Shown: piece by piece, positions 7,383 to 15,855 of the stretch | Layout: every line of letters begins with the position of its first letter | How positions within the stretch are numbered: the first letter of the stretch is position 1 | Assembly: GCA_947625615.1 (NCBI GenBank) | Contig: CANQPB010000016.1 | Span: forward strand, 1-52,037 | Source of the DNA: an uncultured Clostridia bacterium | GTDB taxonomy: Bacteria; Bacillota; Clostridia; Oscillospirales; Ruminococcaceae | Length of the DNA: 52,037 bases | Reading direction: 5' to 3' | Translations under genes and position numbers: made by a program | The notes under the pieces: generated by a model | Seen by the model: only the letters and a program-made list of their open reading frames with translations | Databases searched by the model: none | Told to the model about the DNA's origin: nothing

Positions 7383-7797
7383 TTCTCTGAGATTCCACTT
7401 CGACGTTAACGGCCAGAGCTTCACTTCCGCAGGACAGGCGTCGGTTCAGGTGAAAAAGAATCTCAGAGAGCTCGGAATTCCCGCCGAAACCATAAGGCGC
7501 GTTTCCATCGCAATGTATGAGGGCGAGATAAATATGGTCATTCACGCCCACGGCGGCGAAGCGGACGTTATCGTCTATGAAGACCGCATAGAAATCATTC
7601 TTGCCGACCGCGGCCCCGGGATCCCGAACATCGAGCTTGCCATGAAAGAGGGCTATTCAACCGCCCCCGACAACATTCGCTCGCTCGGCTTCGGCGCCGG
7701 AATGGGCCTGCCGAACATGAAGCGCTATACCGACGATATGAAAATTGAAACCGAGCTCGGAAAAGGCACCACCATAACCATGCGCGTCAACATCTGA
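7375..7797 (+). CDS. RsbW/SpoIIAB-like HATPase (anti-sigma-type kinase)
   Basis: A 140-residue stand-alone GHKL ATPase. The N-box region IAMYEGEINMVIHA, the G1 box DRGPGIP, the G2 region GAGMGLPNMKRY and the final GKGTTITM are all in place, so ATP binding is likely. No histidine phosphotransfer domain is present. Proteins of this shape act as serine kinases and anti-sigma factors in partner-switching systems. No STAS-type antagonist is nearby, so the target is unknown. I start at ATG 7375, inside the end of the DRTGG gene. Its position before the sensory hydrogenase-like gene is typical of clostridial hydrogenase clusters. Confidence 0.87.
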   Translation: MSDSLRFHFDVNGQSFTSAGQASVQVKKNLRELGIPAETIRRVSIAMYEGEINMVIHAHGGEADVIVYEDRIEIILADRGPGIPNIELAMKEGYSTAPDNIRSLGFGAGMGLPNMKRYTDDMKIETELGKGTTITMRVNI

Positions 7798-7829
7798 GCC
7801 GGCAAAAGTCACATTCTGGCGGTGAAATT

Positions 7830-9131
7830 ATGAATACATACGAACATTCCGTATCGCTCGACCCGTCGCGCTGCACCGGGTGCACCACCTGCATTAAGCG
7901 CTGCCCGACCGAGGCTATACGCGTCGACGGCGGAAAGGCAAAGATAAATTCCGACCGCTGCATCGACTGCGGCGAGTGCATAAGGATCTGCCCCCACCAC
8001 GCAAAGATAGCCACCTGCAACAAGCTCGATCACCTTTACGACTATAAATGGCGGATCGCCCTTCCGGCGCCCACCCTTTACGGCCAGTTCGAGGGTCTCG
8101 ACGACGTCGACTACGTTCTTCAGGGGCTTTTGGACATGGGCTTCAACGAGGTCTACGAGGTTTCGCAGGCGGCGGAGATAGTTTCGGAATATACAAGGCT
8201 CTACCTTAAAACCGAGGGCATAAAAAAGCCGGTCATAAGCTCGGCCTGCCCGGTTGTGGCAAGGCTTATCGGTCTGAGATTCCCCTATTTAAAGGACAAT
8301 CTTCTGCCTATACTTCCGCCGATGGAGATAGCCGCAATCGAGGCCCGCAAAAAAGCAAAGCGGGAGCACCCCGAGCTTAAGGACGAGGACATTGGCGTCT
8401 GCTTCATATCCCCCTGCCCCGCAAAGACGAGCTACGTTAAAAACGGCTTCGGGACGTATAAATCGAACGTCGATCTCGTCGTCTCGATGTCGGATATCTA
8501 CTTCTCGCTTCTGAATCTTATGAGCCGCGACAAGGCCCCCCAGCCGGTCTCCAATTCCGGAATGATAGGCATAAGCTGGGCAACATCCGGCGGAGAGGCC
8601 GCGGCGATCTTCAACGACAAATATCTCGCCGCTGACAGCATTGAAAACGTAGTCGAGATGCTCGATCAGATAGAAAACGGCACCATTCCCCCGCTCGAAT
8701 TCATCGAGCTCAACGCCTGCACCGGCGGCTGCGTCGGCGGGGTAATGACGGTGGAAAACCCGTTTATAGCAAAGGCCCGCCTGCAGACCCTCCGCAGATA
8801 TATGCCCGTCTCCCGCAATTTTTTGGAGGGCGACGACAAATATATCCCACCGGAATATTTCTTCGAGGACGTGCCCGACTATAAGCCCATGAACCGCCTC
8901 GGCAGCTCTATAGGCGAATCGATGAGAATGATGTCTGACATACAGAAGCTTCGCGACGAGCTCCCCGGAATAGACTGCGGATCCTGCGGAGCGCCCAACT
9001 GCCGCGCCTTCGCCGAAGACGTTGTAAAGGGAGAGCGCTCGCTTGAAAGCTGCATTATCCGCGCGCACAGAATCGCAAACGGCGAGCCGGTAAATTCGGC
9101 CCCGCATGAAAGAAAGGTCGACGGCATATGA
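7830..9131 (+). CDS. Sensory-type [FeFe]-hydrogenase-like iron-sulfur protein
   Basis: A 433-residue protein. An N-terminal 2x[4Fe-4S] ferredoxin (Cys15/18/21/25 and Cys44/47/50/54) leads into a hydrogenase large-subunit domain. A C-terminal four-Cys cluster motif follows (Cys383, 386, 391, 408). The four H-cluster positions are held by Cys140, Cys196, Cys297 and Cys301, in SSACP, SPCPAK and NACTGGC. Compared with the catalytic paralogue at 13039-14796, motif L1 reads SSACP rather than TSCSP. L2 lacks the usual Met and Glu. Loss of the L1 cysteine in favour of Ala is known from putative sensory hydrogenases, so I infer an H2 or redox sensor rather than a turnover enzyme. It is often called HsfB-like. 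Confidence 0.88.
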   Translation: MNTYEHSVSLDPSRCTGCTTCIKRCPTEAIRVDGGKAKINSDRCIDCGECIRICPHHAKIATCNKLDHLYDYKWRIALPAPTLYGQFEGLDDVDYVLQGLLDMGFNEVYEVSQAAEIVSEYTRLYLKTEGIKKPVISSACPVVARLIGLRFPYLKDNLLPILPPMEIAAIEARKKAKREHPELKDEDIGVCFISPCPAKTSYVKNGFGTYKSNVDLVVSMSDIYFSLLNLMSRDKAPQPVSNSGMIGISWATSGGEAAAIFNDKYLAADSIENVVEMLDQIENGTIPPLEFIELNACTGGCVGGVMTVENPFIAKARLQTLRRYMPVSRNFLEGDDKYIPPEYFFEDVPDYKPMNRLGSSIGESMRMMSDIQKLRDELPGIDCGSCGAPNCRAFAEDVVKGERSLESCIIRAHRIANGEPVNSAPHERKVDGI

Positions 9132-9454
9132 CGGTAACTGAGCTTTGTGAAAAATGCGGCTTCGAGGCCGTCTGCATGCCCGAGCCCGACCGCGAGGTTA
9201 CCGGCGGCTACTGCGGAGACCTTTTAAGCTGGGTGATGGGCAGGGCGAAATCGGGCCAGGCCTGGGTGACGATAATGTCTAACCTTAATATCGCGGCCGT
9301 GGCCACGCTGTGCGACACCGCCTGCATCGTTCTTTCGGAAAACGTCTCGCCCGACGCGGGCGTTGCAGAAAGCGCCGAAATGCGGGGGATAAACATTCTG
9401 AAAACCCCGCTGCCCACCTTTGAGGCCGCAGTTTTGATATCCGAAAATCTATGA
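9128..9454 (+). CDS. DRTGG-domain protein (second of two)
   Basis: A 108-residue single-domain protein resembling DRTGG domains: VTGGYCGDLLSWVMGRA, then a strand-rich middle ending in a C-terminal FEAAVLI segment. It overlaps the sensory hydrogenase-like gene before it and the PHP gene after it by four bases each (ATGA). The three are therefore translationally coupled. The two DRTGG proteins differ in sequence and flank the sensor, which suggests they serve different steps. No enzymatic residues are recognisable. Confidence 0.8.
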   Translation: MTVTELCEKCGFEAVCMPEPDREVTGGYCGDLLSWVMGRAKSGQAWVTIMSNLNIAAVATLCDTACIVLSENVSPDAGVAESAEMRGINILKTPLPTFEAAVLISENL

Positions 9455-10194
9455 GCAGCTATTACTACGACCTGCATATCCATTCCTGCCTGTCGCCCTG
9501 CGCCGACAACGACATGACCCCCGCAAACATTGCGGGAACCGCCACCCTTGCCGGCATTCAGATAATGGCGCTGACGGATCACAACTCGGTGAAAAACTGC
9601 CCCGCCTTCTTTAAGGCCTGCAAAAAATACGGCGTAATTCCCGTCCCGGGAATGGAGCTTACAACCGCCGAGGACATTCACGTCGTCTGCCTGTTCGACG
9701 AACTCGACAGCGCCATGGCCTTCGGCGAAGAGGTGGATTCCCGCCGGGTGCTTATCCCGAACCGCACCGATATCTTCGGCGATCAGCTTATCATGGACGA
9801 AGACGAAAATGTTGTGAGCCGTGAGGAAAATCTTCTGCCGAACGCCACCGAGATCACGGTGGAGGAGGCGCCGAAGATCGTTGAAAAATACGGCGGCGTC
9901 TGCTACCCCGCGCATATCGACCGCCAGGCAAACGGGATAATCGCCACCTTGGGAACTTTTCCCGATTACCCGCCGTTTACCTGCGCCGAGCTGCACGACA
10001 AGGAAAAAATCCCCATGCATCTCGAAAAATATCCTGTTCTTCAGAATAAGCGGATAGTGATAAGCTCGGACGCGCACTATCTTTGGGACATACGCGACGC
10101 CGACGCCAAAATGGAAATAGACGACGAGCCATATTCCTCGGCGACGGTGAGAAAGCGGCTTATAGAGCTTTTAAAGCGGGAGGCAGACAGATGA
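9451..10194 (+). CDS. PHP-domain metal-dependent phosphoesterase
   Basis: A 247-residue protein of the polymerase and histidinol phosphatase family. The metal motifs appear in order: DLHIHS (about 7-12), TDH (about 42-44), PGMELT (about 66-71), a PAHID histidine (about 152) and SSDAHY (about 205-210). That set supports a trinuclear metal site and phosphoesterase activity; the substrate is unknown. Four-base overlaps on both sides tie it to the DRTGG and HATPase genes. In a sensing module it could remove a phosphate or break down a nucleotide signal, which is inference. Confidence 0.88.
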   Translation: MSSYYYDLHIHSCLSPCADNDMTPANIAGTATLAGIQIMALTDHNSVKNCPAFFKACKKYGVIPVPGMELTTAEDIHVVCLFDELDSAMAFGEEVDSRRVLIPNRTDIFGDQLIMDEDENVVSREENLLPNATEITVEEAPKIVEKYGGVCYPAHIDRQANGIIATLGTFPDYPPFTCAELHDKEKIPMHLEKYPVLQNKRIVISSDAHYLWDIRDADAKMEIDDEPYSSATVRKRLIELLKREADR

Positions 10195-10745
10195 AGGAGC
10201 TTTCGCTGAACATTCTTGACGTTGCGAAAAATTCCGTAAAGGCGGGTGCAAGCCTCGTTAAAATAGAGATCGACGAGACGGACGAAACCCTAAGGATAAC
10301 CATTTCGGACGACGGCTGCGGAATGAAGCCCGACTTTTTGCAAAACGTGACCGATCCCTTTTGCACCACCCGCACCACCCGCGCGGTCGGCCTCGGGATA
10401 CCGCTGTTGAAGCTTCAGGCCGAACAGACGGGCGGAGAGCTTACGATAAGCTCGAAGCATATAGACGATCACCCCGAAGATCACGGCACCGTAACCTCGG
10501 CGCTCTTTTACAAAAATCACATCGACATGACCCCCCTCGGGGACGTCTGCGGCTCGGTGGTAACCCTTATTCAGGGAAGCCCCGACATAGACTTTCTGTA
10601 TATCCACAAAACGCCTAAGGGCGATATATCGCTCGACACCCGCGAGCTGCGGGAGGTTTTGGGCGGCGATGTTCCGCTTGACAACGCCGAGGTGCTTATG
10701 TGGATAACCGAAAACCTTAACGAACAGTATAACTCAGTTTCCTAA
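10191..10745 (+). CDS. Stand-alone histidine-kinase-like ATPase (HATPase)
   Basis: A 184-residue protein that starts with the N-box LNILDVAKNSVKAGASLV. It continues with G1 DDGCGM, a DPFCTTRTTRAVGLGIPLLK lid and G2 region, and HGTVTSALF. ATP binding is therefore likely, but there is no dimerisation/phospho-histidine domain. The C-terminal 70 residues are family-specific. It starts in the stop of the PHP gene (ATGA overlap) with GGGAGG upstream. With the RsbW-like protein at 7375-7797 the operon encodes two kinase-fold ATPases, both lacking receivers or sensor domains of their own. Confidence 0.85.
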   Translation: MKELSLNILDVAKNSVKAGASLVKIEIDETDETLRITISDDGCGMKPDFLQNVTDPFCTTRTTRAVGLGIPLLKLQAEQTGGELTISSKHIDDHPEDHGTVTSALFYKNHIDMTPLGDVCGSVVTLIQGSPDIDFLYIHKTPKGDISLDTRELREVLGGDVPLDNAEVLMWITENLNEQYNSVS

Positions 10746-10792
10746 AGCAAAAGCTTAATTATAAAAATACCAAATAGAAAGGAAAATGTATT

Positions 10793-11161
10793 ATGAAATC
10801 TTTAGCTGAACTCGCTGCAATCAGGGAAAGAATGAAGGACAGAGTGGTTCTGCGCGAGGGGCAGGGCGATATCCGCGTCGTCGTCGGCATGGCGACCTGC
10901 GGCATTGCCGCCGGTGCAAGACCGGTTCTTTCGGCGTTTGTCGAAGGTGTTGCCAACGCCGGACTTTCCGACAAGGTGACCGTCACCCAGACCGGCTGCA
11001 TAGGCATCTGCCAGTATGAGCCCGTCGTAGAGGTCTTTGAAGCCGGCAAGGAAAAGGTCACCTATGTAAAGATGACCGCCGACAAGGCCAAAGAGGTTAT
11101 CGAAAAGCACCTTAAGGGCGGCTCGCCCGTTGCCGAATACACCATCGGCAGCAATCAGTAA
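10793..11161 (+). CDS. hndB: Hydrogenase subunit HndB-like thioredoxin-fold ferredoxin
   Basis: A 122-residue thioredoxin-like [2Fe-2S]-family protein, like HndB of NADP-reducing hydrogenases. VVVGMATCGIAAGARPV and QTGCIGICQYEPVVEV are the family motifs. Only three cysteines (36, 69, 73) occur instead of the four found in NuoE, so how a cluster is held is unclear; this seems usual for the subfamily. The gene comes 47 bases after the HATPase gene and 32 bases before the flavin subunit, within the same operon. Confidence 0.88.
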   Translation: MKSLAELAAIRERMKDRVVLREGQGDIRVVVGMATCGIAAGARPVLSAFVEGVANAGLSDKVTVTQTGCIGICQYEPVVEVFEAGKEKVTYVKMTADKAKEVIEKHLKGGSPVAEYTIGSNQ

Positions 11162-11193
11162 ACCGAGATAAATTTTAGGAGGTATATAAAATT

Positions 11194-13020
11194 ATGATTC
11201 GTGCACAAGTGCTGATTTGCGGCGGTACAGGCTGCACCTCATCGGGCTCCAAGGCGATCCAGCAGGCTTTCACCGAGCAGATCGACATTGCGGGACTTGC
11301 AGATGAGGTAAAACTGGTTCAGACCGGCTGCTTCGGTCTCTGCGCCCTCGGCCCCGTCGTTATAATCTATCCCGACGGAACATTCTATTCAAGAGTTACC
11401 GCCGAAGACGTCCCCGAAATCGTTTCGGAACACCTTTTGAAGGGACGCGTCGTTGAGCGCCTTGTCTACGCCGACACCGGCGATCAGACCGTTGAAAACG
11501 TCGCCGACGTATCTCTTTCCGACACCGCCTTCTATAAGGCGCAGCACCGCGTTGCCCTTCGCAACTGCGGAGTTATCAACCCCGAAAACATCGACGAGTA
11601 CATAGCCATGGACGGCTATCAGGCTCTCGGCAAGGTTCTCACCGAAATGACCCCCGAGGAGGTCATCGACGTCGTCCTCAAGTCGGGTCTTCGCGGACGC
11701 GGCGGCGCCGGCTTCCCGACCGGCAGAAAATGGTCTATGGCGAGGACTCTCGTTCCCGACGCCGATCAGAAATACGTCTGCTGCAACGCCGACGAAGGCG
11801 ACCCGGGCGCGTTTATGGATCGCTCGGTTTTGGAGGGCGACCCCCACGCCGTTCTGGAAGCCATGGCCATTGCCGGCTACGCCATCGGCGCAAACCAGGG
11901 CTTCATCTATGTAAGAGCAGAATACCCCATCGCCGTAAGCCGCCTGAAAATAGCCATTCAGCAGGCGCATGAATACGGCCTTTTAGGCAAGAATATCTTC
12001 GGCACCGGCTTTGACTTCGACATCGAGCTCAGGCTCGGCGCGGGCGCTTTCGTCTGCGGCGAGGAAACCGCCCTTATGACCTCTATCGAGGGCAAGCGCG
12101 GCGAGCCGAGACCGAGGCCTCCCTTCCCGGCCGTTAAGGGCCTCTTCGGCAAGCCGACTATTCTCAACAACGTAGAAACCTACGCAAATATCCCCCAGAT
12201 AATCCTCAAGGGCGCCGATTGGTTCGCCTCCATGGGCACCGAAAAATCGAAGGGCACAAAGGTATTCGCCCTCGGCGGCAAGATCAAGCACACCGGCCTC
12301 GTCGAGGTTCCTATGGGCACCACCTTAAGGCAGATAGTCGAGGAGATCGGCGGCGGCATACCGAACGGCAAGAAGTTCAAGGCTGCCCAGACCGGCGGCC
12401 CCTCCGGCGGCTGCATTCCCGCGGAGCACCTTGACGTCCCGATAGACTATGACAACCTCATCGCCATCGGCTCGATGATGGGCTCGGGCGGACTTATCGT
12501 CATGGACGAGGACAACTGCATGGTAGACATCGCGAAATTCTTCCTTGAATTCACCGTCGACGAATCCTGCGGAAAGTGCACCCCCTGCCGCGTCGGCACC
12601 AAGAGGCTTCTTGAAATGCTCACCAAGATCACCGAGGGCAAGGGCACCATGGAAGACCTTGACAGAATGGAAGAGCTTTGCTACTACATCAAGAACAACG
12701 CTCTGTGCGGCCTGGGTCAGACCGCGCCCAACCCCGTTCTTTCAACCCTCAGATACTTCAGGGACGAATATGTCGCCCACATCGTCGACAAGAAATGCCC
12801 CGCCGGCGTCTGCAAAAAGCTTCTCACCTATAAGATCGACCGCGAAAAGTGCATAGGCTGCGGAATGTGCGCGCGTCAGTGCCCTGCGAGCGCCATCTCA
12901 AAGACCGACTACACCGCTCCCGGCAAGAAGCTCCCCGCTATGGCGATCGACCCGCAGAAGTGCGTCAAGTGCGGCGCCTGCATGAGCTCCTGCAAGTTCA
13001 AGGCCATTTCCAAGGAATAA
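11194..13020 (+). CDS. hndC: Hydrogenase flavin subunit HndC/NuoF-like
   Basis: A 608-residue NAD(P)H-oxidising diaphorase subunit. An N-terminal thioredoxin-like [2Fe-2S] domain carries Cys9, 14, 46 and 50. The NuoF core follows with the NAD/FMN segments GLRGRGGAGFPTGRKW (about 165) and NADEGDPGAFMDRS (about 198), and an SLBB region. The [4Fe-4S] motif ESCGKCTPCRVGT is near 457. A C-terminal 2x[4Fe-4S] ferredoxin (CIGCGMCARQC near 553, CVKCGACMSSC near 590) ends the protein. This is the architecture of the flavin subunit of electron-bifurcating or NADP-reducing [FeFe]-hydrogenases. It lies 18 bases upstream of the catalytic subunit. Confidence 0.95.
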   Translation: MIRAQVLICGGTGCTSSGSKAIQQAFTEQIDIAGLADEVKLVQTGCFGLCALGPVVIIYPDGTFYSRVTAEDVPEIVSEHLLKGRVVERLVYADTGDQTVENVADVSLSDTAFYKAQHRVALRNCGVINPENIDEYIAMDGYQALGKVLTEMTPEEVIDVVLKSGLRGRGGAGFPTGRKWSMARTLVPDADQKYVCCNADEGDPGAFMDRSVLEGDPHAVLEAMAIAGYAIGANQGFIYVRAEYPIAVSRLKIAIQQAHEYGLLGKNIFGTGFDFDIELRLGAGAFVCGEETALMTSIEGKRGEPRPRPPFPAVKGLFGKPTILNNVETYANIPQIILKGADWFASMGTEKSKGTKVFALGGKIKHTGLVEVPMGTTLRQIVEEIGGGIPNGKKFKAAQTGGPSGGCIPAEHLDVPIDYDNLIAIGSMMGSGGLIVMDEDNCMVDIAKFFLEFTVDESCGKCTPCRVGTKRLLEMLTKITEGKGTMEDLDRMEELCYYIKNNALCGLGQTAPNPVLSTLRYFRDEYVAHIVDKKCPAGVCKKLLTYKIDREKCIGCGMCARQCPASAISKTDYTAPGKKLPAMAIDPQKCVKCGACMSSCKFKAISKE

Positions 13021-13038
13021 GGAGGAAGTCGTTCAGTT

Positions 13039-14796
13039 ATGGATAAAATGATAAATCTTAAGATAGACGGCGTCGCCGTCAGCGTGCCCGACGGCACGAC
13101 TATACTTGAAGCCGCAAGACTTGCCGGCATCAACGTGCCCACCCTCTGCTACATGAAAGACCTCAACCAGATAGGCGCCTGCCGCATCTGCGTCGTCGAG
13201 GCCAACGAGGGAAGGGGCTTCCGCACCGTTGCCTCCTGCGTATATCCCGTCACCGAGGGCATGGAGGTCAGAACCAATTCCGTCGCCGTTCAGAAATCCC
13301 GCAGAACCACCCTTGAGCTGCTTCTGTCAACTCACGACAGAAAGTGCCTCTCCTGCGTGAGATCGGACAACTGCGAATTCCAGAAGCTCTGCCGCGACTA
13401 CGGCGTTGAAAAGGAAGACGCTTTCGACGGCGAGAAGCCCGTTTACGAGCTTGACACCAGCGCCCCGCACATGATCCGCGACAACAACAAGTGCGTTCTC
13501 TGCCGCCGCTGCATTGCCGCCTGCAAGGCCCAGCACGTTTCGGTAATCGGCACCAACGACCGCGGCATCGACACCAACGTATCCTGCGGCTTCGGCCTCG
13601 GGCTTGCCGACGTCGGCTGCGTAAGCTGCGGACAGTGCATCATAAACTGCCCGACCGGCGCTTTAAGAGAAAAGGACGATACCGACAAGGTATTCGCCGC
13701 CATCAATGATCCCGAAAAGGTCGTCATAGTTCAGACCGCTCCCGCCGTCCGCGCCGCCCTCGGCGAAGAGTTCGGCATGGAGATCGGCACCGGCGTAGAG
13801 GGCAAAATGGTTGCCGCCCTGCGCAGGCTCGGCTTCGACAAGGTCTTCGACACCGACGTCGGCGCCGACCTCACCATCATGGAGGAGGCCTCGGAATTCG
13901 TCCACCGCGTTCAGAACGGCGGCGTTCTTCCCATGATCACCTCCTGCTCGCCCGGCTGGGTAAAGTTCTGCGAGACCTACCACCCGAACATGATACCCAA
14001 TCTCTCCTCCTGCAAATCTCCTCAGCAGATGTTCGGCGCGGTCATAAAGACCTGGTACGCCGAAAAGAACGGCATCGATCCCAAGAAGATCGTCTCCGTT
14101 TCGGTTATGCCCTGCACCGCCAAGAAGTTTGAGATCAAGCGCGACGACCAGTCCGCCGCCGGTATCCCCGATCTTGACATTTCCATCACCACCCGCGAGC
14201 TCGCCAGAATGATAAAGCGCGCCGGCATCGATTTCGCTCACCTTCCCGATGAGAAATTCGACAGCCCGCTCGGCGACGCCACCGGCGCGGGAGTTATCTT
14301 CGGCGCGACAGGCGGCGTTATGGAAGCCGCCCTCAGAACCGTTGCCGACACCCTTGAAGGCAAGTCGCTCGACAATGTCGACTACCACGCTGTCCGCGGC
14401 ACCGACGCCATCAAGGAGGCCACCGTTCACGTTGCGGGAATGGACGTAAACATCTGCGTCTGCTCCGGCCTCGACGCCGCCCACAAGGTGCTCACCTCGG
14501 TTGAAAACGGCGAGAAGAATTACCACTTCATCGAAATCATGTGCTGCCCCGGCGGCTGCGTAAACGGCGGCGGCCAGCCCATTCAGTCCGCTACCACCCG
14601 CGCCACTGTGGATATCAAGGCAAAGCGCGCCTCCGCCCTTTACAGCTACGACGCCGCAAACGTCAAGCGCAAGAGCCACGACAGCGAGGTAATGAAGGTT
14701 CTCTACAGCGAATTCTTCGGCGAGCCCGGCAGCCACAAGGCCCATGAGGTTCTGCACACCTCTTACGTCGACCGCTCAAAGAGTGTTGTGAAATAA
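13039..14796 (+). CDS. hndD: [FeFe]-hydrogenase catalytic subunit HndD/HydA
   Basis: A 585-residue hydrogenase with the full modular order. An N-terminal [2Fe-2S] domain (Cys37, 48, 51, 67) is followed by the His-Cys3 cluster HDRKCLSC..NC (His99, Cys103, 106, 112). Two [4Fe-4S] clusters come next (CVLCRRCIAAC and CVSCGQCIINC). The H-cluster domain has L1 TSCSPGW (301-307), L2 MPCTAKKFE (357-365) and L3 EIMCCPGGCVNGGGQP (499-514). A C-terminal small-subunit-like segment completes it. It reversibly makes H2. With HndA-C it probably couples H2 to NAD(P)H, possibly with ferredoxin bifurcation. GGAGG lies 13 bases before ATG 13039; an in-frame ATG at 13048 is an alternative. Confidence 0.97.
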   Translation: MDKMINLKIDGVAVSVPDGTTILEAARLAGINVPTLCYMKDLNQIGACRICVVEANEGRGFRTVASCVYPVTEGMEVRTNSVAVQKSRRTTLELLLSTHDRKCLSCVRSDNCEFQKLCRDYGVEKEDAFDGEKPVYELDTSAPHMIRDNNKCVLCRRCIAACKAQHVSVIGTNDRGIDTNVSCGFGLGLADVGCVSCGQCIINCPTGALREKDDTDKVFAAINDPEKVVIVQTAPAVRAALGEEFGMEIGTGVEGKMVAALRRLGFDKVFDTDVGADLTIMEEASEFVHRVQNGGVLPMITSCSPGWVKFCETYHPNMIPNLSSCKSPQQMFGAVIKTWYAEKNGIDPKKIVSVSVMPCTAKKFEIKRDDQSAAGIPDLDISITTRELARMIKRAGIDFAHLPDEKFDSPLGDATGAGVIFGATGGVMEAALRTVADTLEGKSLDNVDYHAVRGTDAIKEATVHVAGMDVNICVCSGLDAAHKVLTSVENGEKNYHFIEIMCCPGGCVNGGGQPIQSATTRATVDIKAKRASALYSYDAANVKRKSHDSEVMKVLYSEFFGEPGSHKAHEVLHTSYVDRSKSVVK

Positions 14797-14812
14797 TCAG
14801 CCTTAATCACGA

Positions 14813-14851
14813 AAAGACCCCTTTTCCGAAGAAAAGGGGTCTTTAGTTTTT
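14813..14851 (+). terminator. Terminator of the hydrogenase operon
   Basis: The 14-bp perfect stem AAAGACCCCTTTTC / GAAAAGGGGTCTTT with a CGAA loop is followed by AGTTTTT. It also has A-runs that allow termination of the convergent minus-strand operon. Confidence 0.93.
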
Positions 14852-14856
14852 GCGGT

Positions 14857-15828
14857 TTAATTTTGCATGTTTATCTGCTGGCCGGTGATTAAAGGATAGC
14901 TTACAGGCCGGGCGCCGTCAAGATCCACCCTGTGCATGTCTACGCCGGTTATCTGGCTGTTTTCGTAGGTGGTATAATAATAGACGCCGGTGTCGGTGTT
15001 GCAGCAGGAGGAGTAGATGGTGTACTCAAACTTGTGGCCGACGCGGCAGCAGCCCTTTTGCTGCGCCACCGAGCCGAGTATATGCATAAACTGGCTTATG
15101 CTCTCCGATTCGGTGTCGCCACAGACGGAATTCAGCTTTGTGAACGCGGCCTTGACAAATCTTGACGCGCTGGAAAGATCGCCGGGAATGCCGATTCCGC
15201 CCATGCCCCGGCTGTAGGGGGTGAGTTCATGTCCGTCGGCAAAGCGGCTTACGGCCTCCTCGCGGGTGCAATTAAGATAATTTGCAAGATTCAGCATGTG
15301 AAAATCGAAGGGCGGGTTGTTCGTGAGCACCCCGACGGGGTTTTCATAGATTTTAAGCCCCTCTTTTACCGATTCGACGGTCAGAGAGCCGGTTTTGTCG
15401 GCGACTATCCAGTGAAGCGGCGAGGCGGGAAGCTGCGCGCTGAAATCTATCTTCGCGATGTTTATTCTTTCAAGGAGCTTTTTGGCTTCGCCCAAATCGG
15501 CGCACCGGCAGAGTATCCAAGGGATAAATTCAAAGGGCGCGATGTTGTCCTTGCCCTCGGCCTCCGGCTTGTAATCGGCATATGTCGGGAAATTCAGCCC
15601 GGCCATGGAAAGGCCCTTTTCGTTGGTGCAGTCGTAATAAAGGGGGTAGCCCTCGGAAACATAGGCCATGCCTATCATCGCGTAGTGCGACTTTATCTCG
15701 CCGGCGCGGCGAAAGCTGAACGGAAAGTTTCGCGGGGTAACGGTGACAGTCTCGTTATATGAATATTCGAGGTCGAGATTGCGGCCGAAATAGTGGTCGT
15801 GAGTTTTAAATGAAATTGCTGTGCACAT
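14857..15828 (-). CDS. Bile-salt-hydrolase-like choloylglycine hydrolase
   Basis: A 323-residue Ntn-hydrolase of the linear amide C-N hydrolase family, which splits glycine or taurine from bile acids (or penicillin V/N-acyl amides). The nucleophile Cys2 follows directly after the initiator Met. Arg16, Asp19, Asn79 (AGLNFP), Asn170 (LTNNPP) and Arg223 (ASRFVKAAF) occupy the known active-site positions. Asn79 rather than Tyr favours bile-salt hydrolase over penicillin acylase. There is no signal peptide, so it is cytoplasmic. GGAGGT lies just before the ATG. It is 27 bases downstream of the SanA-like gene and converges on the hydrogenase operon. Substrate choice is inference. Confidence 0.88.
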   Translation of the reverse strand: MCTAISFKTHDHYFGRNLDLEYSYNETVTVTPRNFPFSFRRAGEIKSHYAMIGMAYVSEGYPLYYDCTNEKGLSMAGLNFPTYADYKPEAEGKDNIAPFEFIPWILCRCADLGEAKKLLERINIAKIDFSAQLPASPLHWIVADKTGSLTVESVKEGLKIYENPVGVLTNNPPFDFHMLNLANYLNCTREEAVSRFADGHELTPYSRGMGGIGIPGDLSSASRFVKAAFTKLNSVCGDTESESISQFMHILGSVAQQKGCCRVGHKFEYTIYSSCCNTDTGVYYYTTYENSQITGVDMHRVDLDGARPVSYPLITGQQINMQN

Positions 15829-15855
15829 AATTTTACCTCCTGATTTATATAACTG

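Noticed and set aside
13663-14757. A 364-codon open frame on minus
   Set aside because: Antisense to the hydrogenase catalytic subunit, with Gly/Ala/Val-rich shadow composition.
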